Assembly: GCA_947579665.1 (NCBI GenBank)
Contig: CANPUZ010000057.1
Location: 310,001-374,000 of the forward strand
Direction of reading: 5' to 3'
Origin: Sympetrum striolatum
Lineage: Eukaryota > Arthropoda > Insecta > Odonata > Libellulidae
DNA length: 64,000 nt
This document shows positions 1 to 11,639 of this stretch, piece after piece. Position 1 is the stretch's first letter. Each line of letters opens with the position of its first letter. The notes below the pieces were generated by a model, which had not been told where the DNA came from, did not search any database, and saw nothing but the letters and a program-made list of their open reading frames with translations. The position numbers and the translations under genes are program-made.

Positions 1-469
1 CATAGAAACAAAAAAAAATTAATGCATTTGTTAAAAACTAAAGCTGAGGGCATTCAAAGTTTATGATAAATTTATATAATCCAAAAACATTTTACCTAAT
101 CTTCTCATCTGCCCTTTCCATATTATCCCAGTAAGGGTGGATTAAGATTGGCTAATTTTCTGATATCTTTACTTCTACAGTTTTTTTGTAACCTCACAAA
201 TTAAATTTTTTAAATGCTGTATGTGAGGTATTGATAAATAAAAAAATAATTGAAAGCATATATCTGTGATAATTAAATGCTAAAATTCATGGTGTTTAAA
301 TTCAGGAATACCTTGAAATGTATTGTGAGAGAAACTGATTTTCTATGTATTGACATTTCTAAATCATCATAGAAACGTGGAAATTCACTGCTTTCAAACC
401 AATTTTCAATGTTTCTATGGTGATGTTGTTTTGATTAATAGTTTTTTGATGCACTTATAAAATGTCAGG
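1..469. other. AT-rich sequence, nothing recognised
   Basis: No reading frame with coding character, no tRNA-like motif and no repeat terminus was seen here. Confidence 0.5.
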
Positions 470-1300
470 AAGTTCTTGCTTAGCTAGAAGATGTATAATG
501 AGAATCAGTTTTTTTTTTTTTTGATTTAGATAAAGCCATACTGTTCCTGGTTTCGATGCCAGAGCACAATAAAATTTCTCACATAAGGAATATAAGGGAA
601 AAGTAGGACGTCGTTTGAGGCAGTTGCAGCCAATATTTCTGCTTGAATTTTCACCCATAGTAGAGATGGTGATCTTCTATTGTGCTGCATAGGAATATCA
701 CCAGGAAGACCCAGGTTCGATGCCGGGTGATAAATATATCTCCCAAATAAAACACTTGGGTTAGTTTTTCATTATTTATGATGCACTTATATAAATGCTT
801 TTTTATACTTATAAAATGTCAGGAAGTTCTTTCTTTGCTAGAGGAAGACTTCACCAGGAACACCCGAGTTTGACGCTGGACAGTTAAAATGGGTTGAATT
901 TTAAGAATATTATCAATCCATTTCAATTTTTATCTTTTGAGCACCCTCTCGATATGATGCCGACTTGAAATATCTGTTATCAATATACTGCAAGCAACAT
1001 TTTGCTCGTATATATATTTATACAAGTAAAATGTATTTTGCATACTGCAAGCATATTGATAACTCATATCATAACATATTGATAACATCATATCGAGAGG
1101 GTCCTAAAAAGAAAAAAATGGATTGAAATTATTCTTAAAATTCAATGCAATTTAACCGTCCAACATTGAACCCGGGTCTTTTGGATGATACCTAGTATGC
1201 AACACAATAGAAGATCACCGTCTCTAACTATGTGTGAAAATTCAAGCAGAGATATTAGCTGAAATTGCCTCCTTTGCCAAGGTGAAGACCTATATTTTAT
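470..1300. repeat. Modular B-box repeat, two units tail-to-tail
   Basis: A plus-oriented piece with B-box-like sites near 550, 714 and 865 meets a minus-oriented piece (site near 1167) at about 1027. The junction is the B-end palindrome: imperfect copies of the GCTTGCA/TGCAAGC dyad flanked by TTTTACTCGTA-like sequence on both sides. Both pieces are truncated and diverged from the copies at 28-34 kb. Confidence 0.75.
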
Positions 1301-2232
1301 GATCACTGAAGTCAGTGAAGTTGTTCCATTAGGTATTTCATTAAATTAAATTATCTGTTGCTGAGAATTCTCATGATACCATGAGAATCAGTTTGGTCAA
1401 TATTTGAGCCTCTTGCTAGCTACAAGGAAGCTCAAGGAAGTTCAAGTGGTTCAGGGGAATTCATTTAGTGTAGGTGTTTTCTCTGGTGTGAAATTATCCA
1501 TCGAATGAAGGAATTAACTTAGAGATAACAGATATAAAAATATATGTTGAATCTAAATTATGTATTGCAGAACTTATATTAAGTATGAATAACTTATCAC
1601 ATTTGTTCAGATGTCATAGGAAAGGTAAAAAATAAGACACCTCCCACCCATACTTTTTTATTTTACATAAAGTCAAGATTGTTACATTTTAAGTACAGGA
1701 AACCTCCGACTAATGCAAATAGTATGATTAGGACAACAGTTCCTGAGTGATTAGGAGGTCCCTCAATTGCATGTCTGTTCTTTCCCCAATCCACTCTGCA
1801 TTTGCTTTAGCAGCAAACCATACTTTCTCATTGTGTCACTGTGTTTAGGCTCTCCTTTTGCTGGAAAATGCATGAAAACTGGAGCAGTGTTGATTCGAAG
1901 GGTTTGGAAAATATCAGATCCTTTGTCAAAATCCACAAGGGCAAAGAATAATTTATTAGAATGAAGTTGAGAATAGCAACAATTAAAAATTCATGACATG
2001 CAGTCACACTATTTATTTTATTAACATCCATTGAAGAGTATTTAACATACATTTAATAGGGGCAAATCAACCATATCATGAAATATTCTCATGGCCCTAT
2101 TTTGCAATTCCTATAGATTTTGTAAGCTTTCATCATAGGCACCACATTAAATGGATGAACAATATTCAAAGTTAGGCAAAATAAATATAGTTTATCAAAA
2201 TATTATTCCATGAACTTCAATGTTTAGCATGT
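1301..2232. other. AT-rich sequence, nothing recognised
   Basis: No coding, RNA or repeat signal could be supported. Confidence 0.45.
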
Positions 2233-2266
2233 TAATGCGCTGCGTTAATTTTGGCCTGGTGTGTAC
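2233..2266. mobile_element. Isolated transposon end of the GGCCAAAATTAA type
   Basis: GCGTTAATTTTGGCC followed by TGGTGTGTAC matches the terminal sequence of the fold-back element at 36138-36224. Tc1-like transposons commonly end this way (TACACT...GGCCAAAATTAA). No partner end was found nearby, so this is a relic. Confidence 0.45.
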
Positions 2267-2678
2267 TTTGCTATGTCCGTGTACCTGCTATGAATGAATA
2301 TCTTTACTTTACTAGTCATCCGTATTTTCAGTTAAATCAAAAATTCCCATACATACAGTAACAAAAAATTTAGTCTAGAGTGAAATTACTCAGTTTTTAT
2401 CAATCATCCCTTTGCAGTTTTGACATAACCTAACATAAAAATTAGCATTTACAGTAATATTACTGAAGAAAACCATCACCTTCATGTATATACCTAGGAT
2501 AAGTTAGTTAATAAACGTCTACTTCCAAATTATGTATGGGGCCACAATCGTCCTTAAAATCAGGGGGTGCTTCAAGTTTTAGTATATATTTCCATCTGTA
2601 ATCCTTCACCTCTTGCAAGACCACTCACAGATGGTGTGATTTCTTTATCAGTATCACTCTCACTTGAAAAGGCTGCAC

Positions 2679-2720
2679 TAGTGATGGGCAATATGTGAAC
2701 AGGTCAGTTCAAATGAGGGA
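2679..2720 (+). mobile_element. hAT-like terminus, partner not found
   Basis: TAGTGATGGGCAATATG resembles the termini of the two complete hAT-type elements at 44245 and 48493, which begin TAGTGATGGG. No matching inverted end or 8-bp duplication was found downstream, so only one end is called. Confidence 0.4.
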
Positions 2721-3827
2721 CTCGGCAAACAGAGCTGTGAGGGTCTTGGATTTGGTGTGTCCTTCTCCTCTCTAGGCACGCAACACTCATTTTCTGCTCT
2801 CTCTACGCACACGACTATTTCTATGTGACAATTCTTCTGCTCTCCCTCCTTCTCCTTTATGTACGTTTATTCATACTTTTTAAATTGTTCTTAACAAGAA
2901 AAAATATGTAAGAGAGACCTATTAAAACTAACCTATTAAAAGTGGTGGGATTATTCTAAAAATTTGCAAAAGCTGGAAGAGTACACATAATACAGCTTAT
3001 TTGTATTGCCCTTTTAGCACCAAGATATAGGGTTCGAGTCCATCCTGAATGGGTTTTTCTCCACTTATGACAACGTTGCTATCTTGGTGTGCAAAAGTAA
3101 AATGAAAGAGTTGACCTAATAATTCTACATTAATTGTTTATAAAGACTCCTTTGTCCACTCACCTAAAGAAAAGGAGGAAGGTATTCTATCAGTAGAAAA
3201 GACACCAGTGCCTGTATATAAATTCACACTGCCACAGATGTCGAGAGATTCAAAAGCCTACAGGCACTATTAGGATTAAGAATTGGAATCATTTCAGAAG
3301 CAAGCAGCACCCATACATGAATTGTAAGGGGTATGGACACACAAAAAATTTCTGCAACCTAAAATTTTTAACATAAAGGAATATAAGAGAACCATCTCCA
3401 ATTACCCTACAAAGTAAGGATGGAGGTTTTAATTAAAAGAAATCCGGCGTTCCGAAAAGGAATATCGTCGAGAGAGAGAAAGAGTTTCCTGAGTCTTTGC
3501 TAAGTTCCATTGGAACTGAGTTAGAACTGAACTTTCATTCGAACGGAGGCAAAAAGAAAACAGCAATGGCGATGAAGAAGAAGTGGCAAAGAAGAACATT
3601 TTGGATTTGAACCGAGGTACTTCACGGCAGGGACCTCAAATTGCCTATCTAATAGTAAGCCCTTTCCCTCTCTATGAATATTCCCTCCTTCGGAAACGAG
3701 GTGGTCATTTGTCAACTCCCTATTCTAATACGTGCATTCTCAGATTAGGATTCCAATACTTAGTTTTATTTTTTTTTTAATTCCAAGTGCAATAAAGACA
3801 CTAAAATGTACAACTCCCATCGATAAA
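2721..3827. other. Unannotated stretch with one lone B-box-like site
   Basis: Contains GGTTCGAGTCC at 3031-3041, a perfect tRNA B-box consensus without a recognisable tRNA around it, possibly the relic of a tRNA-derived SINE. Around 3500-3780 are short open frames on both strands with no recognisable product. Confidence 0.4.
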
Positions 3828-4593
3828 GGGACCAGATTTCTGATCTGCTCAACCGGGACAAACCGTCACTTCTCCTGAAGCATAGGCAATTTTACATGCG
3901 TGTATGTGTGTATGTATATATATGTATCGATGTATACAAGGCGAAATTGGGACAAAAAATGTAGATGTTAAGCAAAAAAGGCTTTTTAAGCCGATTTCAA
4001 AAACATAACCACAAAAAATGTTTAAGCGTGAATTAAGAACAATAAAAAAGTACAAGAAAATGACCGACAATTTTGTTGCAAAACTCAACAAGGAGTGACC
4101 AGGAGGACATTTAGGAATAGACCGATCATTAAATTACCTTGATCCAGAACTACACTTATATTATAGATGGAAATTTGAATTGAATAAATTTTTCTGCTCA
4201 GCGAAAACGAACTAAAGTGTAGGTTGGCTTACAAATTGTTCGGTTCATGATTAAAAGATAACTTTTGCTGAAAATTATTAAATGTATTACTTTGATTTTT
4301 AAAATAGTTTAAAATGGTATATATTGACTTTAACTAAATAATTTTATCCTTTTTTGTTTTTGCAGTTACTGTATTAAACATAATTGCGGATTTTTCATGT
4401 AAGATGCTGTTTCAACCACTATTTTTACAAGCGTTTAAAAAAAGACCAAAATTTAAAAGACAAACTGATTATTTTGATAGCATAAATCCAAAGACCGGTA
4501 CAAAGCAGTATTTTTGTTTAGTCTCTCGGGACACCGGGACAAACGCCCCAAAACAGGTACTGTCCCGGCCAAACCGGCACCTATGGTCACCTT
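3828..4593. mobile_element. Non-autonomous DNA element with CCGGGAC-rich ends
   Basis: Left end GGGACCAGATTTCTGATC leads into AACCGGGACAAACCG. The right end, read inward, is GGTGACCATAGGTGCCGGTT leading into GGCCGGGAC. Paired GGTGACCA...CCGGGACA ends are typical of non-autonomous hAT-type elements in many animals. The AT-rich interior encodes no transposase. No clear target duplication, so borders are approximate. Confidence 0.5.
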
Positions 4594-4994
4594 ACCCACC
4601 GAGCAACGGACGATATTCTCACGTTAGTCGACATCAGTGTCTGCAACATCTCCCACTCGTGTTTGCTGATGAGCGATCTTGATCGAGATGCAATTTCGAA
4701 ATTCGCATTGACTGAATTTCCTTTTCAGCGATTAAAACTCCATTGGATGCTAAATATATCTGACTGAATCGTGTAATTAGTGTTCGTGCCATCAAGAAGT
4801 TCGCGTGAACGAGGTCTTACTGCATATCCGCCCGATATCTAAGCCTTAAAGTACGAATTGAGCCGCACTAAAAGTGTACGACCAGCGGGCACCACACATT
4901 ATTACATCATAAAAGGCTTCGAAGTGAGAGAGGAGAAATATGTATTGCGCTCGGGTGCCGACACCGGGGCGCGGCTCTGGGATTGACGAATCCA
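4594..4994. other. Unannotated stretch, nothing recognised
   Basis: Sequence between the CCGGGAC-ended element and the 15-bp tandem array. It is somewhat less AT-rich, but has no gene or repeat signature that I recognise. Confidence 0.35.
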
Positions 4995-5084
4995 GGTAAA
5001 TATGCCACTGGTAAAAATTCCACTGGTAAAAATGCCACTGGTAAAAATGCCACTGGTAAAAATGCCACGGGTAAAAATGCCACC
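4995..5084. repeat. Six tandem copies of a 15-bp unit
   Basis: GGTAAAAATGCCACT repeats six times with few mismatches. On the minus strand the 15-bp period encodes a repeating Gly-Ile-Phe-Thr-Ser pentapeptide, a consequence of the period and not evidence of a protein. Two further copies in opposite orientation lie at 5434-5488. Confidence 0.9.
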
Positions 5085-5490
5085 CAACTCAACCCATCGG
5101 CTTTTATCGGGAAAAATTATCTTTAAGTGCAGAGAATGTGACAACAATTACATACGATTTAATTAAAGGAACCCCGCCCACCCCACTCAACCCATCCGCT
5201 TTTAGCCAAAGTTATCTTTAAGTGTCAATTGGAAAACAATGCCGCTATGCGATCTAATAATTATGGCATGTTCCATTGTCAATATAGCCTTAAACGTCGT
5301 CAAATGGTGTATTATAGCGTAAAGATGATTATTGCATTCTATACAGGAGTAACTACAACAATATGAGCCGTTGTCAAAATGGTCTTTATAACATTTTCAA
5401 AATGGTTATGTCCCCCCATGAAAATTCTGCTGTGGCATTTTTACCTATCAAAAAGTGTGACATTTTAACCGTGGCATTTTTACCGCGCAC
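5085..5490. repeat. Diverged local duplication and inverted 15-mer copies
   Basis: The stretch from about 5087 (CTCAACCCATCGGCTTTTA ... TTATCTTTAAGTG) recurs at about 5186. At 5434-5488 the 15-mer reappears inverted as TGGCATTTTTACC. With the array at 4995 these suggest one rearranged repeat of about 500 bp with inverted 15-mer borders. Confidence 0.55.
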
Positions 5491-7399
5491 TGGAATTGAC
5501 AACCACCGACTTATCAGCATTATTTCGTTCTGTAAACATTTCATGGATGCGAGTATGAAACCTAGCGTGAGATTCAGTTTGAAATAGATTTCATATCTTT
5601 CAAGTGCATCTTTCAATCTTCAGACACTGCCAGACCATTCAAACTTCAGTCAAATATCACTCTATAAGAATATCTGATCACTTGCACAAAATTTGGCATC
5701 TGCACTGCCAAATTAGGCATTTTAGATTCCATTATGAAAGGCAGGTTTTAATTCCATCATGCTTCCACGGATACTTCTTCCCCTATACTTTTCTGATAAA
5801 AAGCCGCATGAGAAATACGCATTGCTTCCGATAACGAGGCTCGTGGCCGCGCCTACGAAGGTGAAGCCACCGCACCTGGGCGTTGTCGCCCTTGGTGACT
5901 CCAAGCGGTTGAATTGGATGAGGCGGAGAGACGTGAGTGAACACATTTTTTGGAACAAATTTCCCATTTTTTGGTATCTTCTATCAATGACCGTCGCACT
6001 TTGTATGGTGCAAGCGAAATTTATATGACTGCCCATTTTAAATGCTATGCAACGTATTAATCAAATAACAGGAGGTTCGCAATCCCTCAACGAGTGCACT
6101 CCGGGGGTCGAATCTCTTTAAAAACACCCGCACCCAAGGAAATACGGACATTCTTATTTCCTTTGGTGCTTGCTTCGCAACGAGTGTAGGGACATCACAC
6201 TAATCCAATGTGACGATAAAATGACAAAAAATCGGTTTATTTCACAATTTTCACACATCAATTACTCATGTTACTTAGTTCTGTCGCCTCCTCACTAAGT
6301 CGAATTCAAGTTCATGTCGTAACTCCAATTTCACCTTTCGCCTCGCTGCCAAAAATCCTCATTTCACAACGATTCCCTTCTCCGTTCATTCGGAGAAATG
6401 TGATTCTGATGTTCATTTCTTCGATCGTTTATGCGAAGATAAGGTCGAATTTAGAGGCGAGAATTTGCGTGATTTCACCTTCTATTAAGCCTGGCATTAA
6501 GTTCGGGTATAAAGTCTTCGGATGCACGTCATAACGTTAGGCTTAACTTATCAACAGGAAGTTTAATTGAATTTAATAATTTGCTACAGTCAAAACTTAA
6601 TTTTTGCGCCGAAGAACAATTTTTGGAGTGCAATGGAATTATCTCTGCATTGCTAAGAAAAGGGACTTTAAAATGCCATGTTAATACTATTCGAATGACC
6701 CCTTAGAGTGAACATTCCTCACGAAGAATAATGAGCTAGGGAGTGGAATAGAGGAGAACGTATTCCACTATTCATTTCTTCAAATTTTCTTATTCGCCCG
6801 TTAAGGTCTCTAAATAACATTCCGTCAAAATGGCATTTACGAAGAATGAATTGCACGCCTGTGGAAGAGCAGTTTAAAAATACCCAACCGTAAACTGGTC
6901 TAAATGACCACATGCAAACAGTACGTGTTTTCAAACAGTTTATGAATAATTAAACACTTGATATAAAATTTAATTAGGATCCCTCGTTCAGTTCCTCTCA
7001 AAAACACACAGCAAATCTTCCTTGGAATTGTCGATAAAATGTCTACGAATTTTTTGATTGGTTTTCGACTTTCTTAATGTTCTCGAAGGACTGCAGTTAT
7101 TACGACGAAGGAAGGAATATAATTCATGCAGAACTTAAGTCGAATGATAATTTATCGTAATACATATACAATGTAAGGAATTACAATTGCAATTCAGCAA
7201 TCGCTTTCCCCAGTGCGAATTTCGAAAATCTCCACCGAAAAGTACTAAAAGCCTATATTCATATGTAGGTACCTAAAATTGGCTACGACAATTTAATTAT
7301 TTTGAACATTTCCTCGCTCGACTTTCGATATATTTATCTGAAAATGAGAAAATGCGTATAAGAGAACAAAAAAGTGAAGTAGGAGCGATCCATTCCTAC
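5491..7399. other. Mostly unique sequence, one doubtful exon-like patch
   Basis: Near 5836-5931 there is a CpG-rich patch open on the plus strand (APTKVKPPHLGVVALGDSKR, then LNWMRRRD), followed directly by a consensus donor GTGAGT. The same patch is also open on the minus strand and matches no family I recognise. The rest shows no features. Confidence 0.3.
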
Positions 7400-8174
7400 G
7401 AATCCGTCCGAGCGGCAGGTCGCCCCTCTTCCCCTCCCCGACTTCCCAGCGTTCTCCCTCACCAGTGTTCCTACATAAACCACGAGCAATCAGCGCTCAT
7501 CCCATTCTTCGACTCAACGTGAGGATCGACGAGACGTCAAGCGGAGACCCTTCGACAGCGAACACCTGATCTACTCGAGACTCCTCGGCGACGACCTTCC
7601 ATTGTCTCATTACTTCAGAAGAGGTTTCTTCCGCACCTCCTGACGTTGACGCGGAAGATTTACTTTCGAAACTAGACTGTTTTTCGGGAGAATGAGTTCG
7701 AGACAGTTCCACTGAGAGAAATACCCAACGCTTCGCGGAAGAACTCCAGAAAACCAAAGGACCAGTCACCGGAGGAATCATCTCATTCCTGTCAAAATCC
7801 ACGCCGTTTTCCTGCAGTTAGAAATATCTGGAACATTCGATCCATGACGGAGAGTTGAATTGCGGAGATGACCGATCGAACTCTTTTCTGAAAGTCCATG
7901 CTTTGACAGCACTGAAGATCGCCAGCCGAATTCCCTGTGTTCTAAAAACATTCTCGACAAAATCGACGACGAAAAAAGAATTCCCCTACGGATAGAGCTT
8001 CTGCTGAGCATCGGAATCTCCAGCCTCCAGTTAAGAAGAAAGTGAATGGTTTTAGTGTTGTGAGCTATGGTCATTTTAGTGCATAATAGTGAAAATAGTG
8101 AAGTGACTTCAAGAGGAGGTTCAGTACGCCGATGGAACGCTGAGCACGGCCACCGCTGGAGGATTCCCACATCT
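7400..8174 (+). other. CpG-richer block, possible promoter and 5' UTR exon
   Basis: GC and CpG content rise clearly against both flanks. The block ends at a consensus donor, CTCAAG|GTAAGG. On the plus strand it holds only very short ATG frames (for example MSSRQFH at 7692), as in a leader with upstream ORFs. Two overlapping minus-strand open frames (7497-7802 and 7778-8170) have no recognisable domain. I read it as a promoter plus non-coding first exon of a plus-strand gene. A minus-strand coding exon is possible but less likely. Confidence 0.3.
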
Positions 8175-8423
8175 CAAGGTAAGGATCGCCGTCTTACAGG
8201 TCAAAGGGTGGTAGGTTTTTTAGAAAAGGGCCCGACAAAGGGCGTTAGTGAAACAGGCCTGCATTACAGTTTGGGGAGAGTGGGAAACTTTGTGAAGTAG
8301 GGCCCACTTGATGGGCGATAGAGAAATTTGCGTTTGGGGGGAGTGGGAAATTGAAGTGTCCGGTATTACACACACAAATACAGACAGGCTCGACAGCCAT
8401 TAACGAATAAATTTAGTCTTCTT

Positions 8424-8448
8424 AAAAGTCTCTCTCTCTCTCTCTCTA
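8424..8448. repeat. (TC)n microsatellite
   Basis: Uninterrupted CT dinucleotides for about 24 bp. Confidence 0.85.
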
Positions 8449-8790
8449 TCTTTTCCGTGTCAATGGTTTTCATGCCATTGTCACACCATGGTTTTATAGG
8501 GCTGGTTAATTGCAACTGTCGCGAGCGTCCCAATCCCCTGAAAGGTTTATGGTAACAGTTGCAGTTTTCTGGCGAAATCCCTCCATTTTAAAAAAAAGGG
8601 AAAAACGAGCTGTGCACGATACGTCATTACGTGGCTTGGAAACTCGTGCAAAATCTCTTTATTTGTAATCTCTTATTTAATAACTGTAAGAAATTGAGTT
8701 TTTTTAATTAATTTTTAGAAACTGAATGATTGACACATTAACCTACGAAACTGTACCAATGAGTTTTAATATTTTTTGTTTGATTTCCAG

Positions 8791-9583
8791 AAACAAGGAG
8801 AATTTGTCAACAAGCGACAGGAAATTCAACGCCCTGAAGAACTTTTTTCTGGATAAACGTCTGGGTACGTAAATTACAATTTTTTGAAGTTTGTTTGAAA
8901 TCTCTCCTTAGATGTTGAAGCTTTTCTAAAAGTGTGTTGTAGCTAAGTAATGTTATTATTAGAATGAATTTTCTGTAGTCCTTAAGGTTAATCTTGTTAA
9001 AGCTAAAGAAGGCTTGAATGTAGTTTTCCTAACTTTCAATAGAAAAATTATTTTCAGAACGGTGATAGTAATCAAAACTTAATAGATATGCTGATTCAAA
9101 AATGAATTTAAAAAATTCCATTTACTCAGCTATTTATAAACTGCAATGGTTATTAAAAAAATGTTTAGTTTTTTTATTCATTAAAATACTCTTGATGGGA
9201 TTAAACAATGTCGAGTCTAACTATTTTTATTCAAAAGCCTCTTTGTTAATGTTCTCAGAATATGCTGCATATCAAGCCAACACCTTAGAAAGTGATTGCT
9301 ATTAAATAATTTAAAGAAAACCAATGGAATTTAAATTCTCGAAATTACATCATAATAATATATATTCTCGAAATTATATCGTAATAATATGTAATACAGG
9401 CTTTCTATTCTTCCAGGAATTCCTCCAGTTTGGTGTGCTTCTTTTCCATTAGTGGGATTCCAAGATTTTATCCTAATAGCTTTTGATATTTTCATTGTAA
9501 TTGTTAATAATAAATGCTTTGAGATAAATTATATCGGCTTCAAATTATTCATTGCGGAAATGGGACTCAGACCATTTCTGTAA
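8791..9583 (+). CDS. Possible small two-exon coding region, unrecognised
   Basis: A candidate exon 8791-8864 sits between acceptor GATTTCCAG and donor CTGG|GTACGT and is open as NKENLSTSDRKFNALKNFFL and then DKRL. A second, 9417-9583, follows acceptor TTCTTCCAG, joins in the same phase (GIPPVWCASFPLV...) and stays open for 55 codons to TAA, with AATAAA near 9703. There is no in-frame ATG in the upstream block at 8174, so the start is missing. The second part is AT-rich and hydrophobic and could be chance. I do not recognise the product. Confidence 0.2.
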
Positions 9584-11560
9584 TTAAACTTTGGATATAT
9601 TCTTTGCGACTCTGTTCTTAGTGTTTCCTTGCAAAGCACCCAGTTATTGAGGATAGGTTCAATATATTTCTAATGCTGTTTTCGCGCAAGAACGCGGAAC
9701 TTAAATAAAATGGATTAAAAATCACAATGGGCAGTAGTGGACGGTGATTTGGACCTCACTGCAAAATGGCATTTTCCCTGGGAAACCACTTGACTTATTA
9801 AAAACATCCTTACTTGGAATCCAATTAAATCTATATTGAAAACAAATTGTAGATATTGGTCCCCTTGATCACATGATAGTTTCTATTCCTGGGGAAGAGA
9901 TTGAAAACCTGTTCGCACAGTCTCATTCTGTATTTAAAATCTAATTTGATTTTACGTGATCACTTATTTCTCTAATAGCAAGCTACGCTACAAGTGCTTT
10001 TCTCTTTGGACATAAAATTTCAGAAGTTGATGAGTCTTATTTTTTACTAATTTTTCCACATAATTTTCTTTCATATATTATTGGTAACAATTTTCATAAA
10101 ATCAAAGCAAATGTTCATCAGGTATTAAAAGGTTTGTAAATAACTGATTGTCATTGTCTGGCGTTTTCTGTAAATACTGTATTTTAATTCGGCAATCACA
10201 CAACCATTCTCTATAGAAATTTGAAAGAATTGGTTCGAAGGGGTTCACTGCACGTAGTGTATTCCATGTTGGTTCTCTGGAACGCAGCGGTGGAGATTTC
10301 ATATGACATTTCGCGGCGGTACTGCTGGCTTCTTCAGGTCGGACTTCCGGAAACGTTATCATACGAAATGACCACCTTCCCGAGAACAAAAATGGAATTA
10401 AAAAAATTGTTTGTAATACTACCATCTTCCTTTGAAAGAGGTGGCTGTTTTGGCAAATACAACACAATTCTTACATTTTTAGAAGTCATTGGCATAATGT
10501 TTTCTTTGTAAGCAATTTCATTCTGTTTGCATTCTTCAGTTTTGTACTTATCAATTTTGAGGCAATTTTCTTCTAATAATTCCATCAAGCCTTTCTTATT
10601 TAATAGAATTAATATTTTTTGGATGAAACTTACAACTTCATAACGCTTAGTAAATTTAATAAAATCTTTTGTATGGCTGAGAAAAATGTTACAGGTTAAG
10701 GACAGCTGACAAAAATAATAGATGTTGCATGATGATGCTGTACCGCTGTAAATGGTCCAATGTATCTCAAAAGAGGGACTACGAATCCAAATGAAAGAAC
10801 GAGTTTGCAGTATATTGCGTTACAAAACCCTGAATACCATTGATTTATTTATCTACCCCAAGCTAAGTAGAAGCCTACTTTCTTTCTAAATGATTCAATT
10901 TATTAATCACAAATGTTTCATTTTCATTACAGTAACCAGGTAAAAGGCATAAATTTCTGTAATATATCATCTACTTTCCATCGTATTTATGTCCATTACT
11001 TAACTACATGAATTTTTTCTCTTCCTTAGAGGAAACAGGTTTTCTTGAGGAAAAGCTTTGAATTTTTTTTTTCAATATTTGGAATCGTTTTTCTTCTGCT
11101 TCTTAACCCATATAGAATACACCCTCTAGGAATTCCCACCCCTTCATTATTCTGTCTTTTAATTTTTCATTCTCAATTTAATTTTGGTAATATTTCTGAT
11201 TCTACACTTATATTGTAGAAAATTTTATCCAGAGAGATGCAAAGAGACCCAGAAGACAACTAATGATCTGATAGAACAGAGACATCTTAGGAGTAACATG
11301 GCAAAGAGAAGCCCAGAATGTAATAACTTAGATAAACATACGTCCGATTTCAGATTGAAAATGGCTGAGCCCTTACTCCCAATATGCCACGCAGCCTCTT
11401 AAGGGTTATAAACTTAAATTTGCTTCTATTTGTATTTTTTTCTATTATTAAATGAAGTGCTCTGGGCCAGTAGAGCCATGGGGCTGCTTAAATTTCCTCC
11501 ATTAATCAATATCAATATATATGTATATTTCTTTACTTTAATGGAAGCATACATTTGAGA
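9584..11560. other. AT-rich stretch with unplaced short open frames
   Basis: 10102-10467 (minus) and 11184-11402 (plus) are open and less AT-biased than their surroundings; the second ends ...FRLKMAEPLLPICHAAS. Neither has a recognisable domain or convincing splice context. They may be decayed transposon coding sequence. Confidence 0.3.
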
Positions 11561-11639
11561 TTAGTAATGAAAAAAGTGCATTTTGTTCACTATTTTTGCA
11601 CTATTTGAAGTGCTCCTTTTGAAAAATTTTTATGTGATA

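Noticed and set aside
2585..2678. Minus-strand terminal exon ending ...GLARGEGLQMEIYTKT
   Set aside because: About 30 open codons next to a hAT-like end, with no acceptor I trust and no family match; too short to support.
4404..4682. 92-codon plus-strand open frame
   Set aside because: It runs across the right end of a non-autonomous DNA element and out the other side, so it cannot be a real protein.
4902..5147. Minus-strand frame with repeating Gly-Ile-Phe-Thr-Ser
   Set aside because: It arises only from the 15-bp tandem repeat, open because the period is divisible by three. No start context or conserved domain.
10102..10467. 121-codon minus-strand gene
   Set aside because: Less AT-rich than the flanks but without domain, splice context or start context. 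Kept only as an unexplained open frame.
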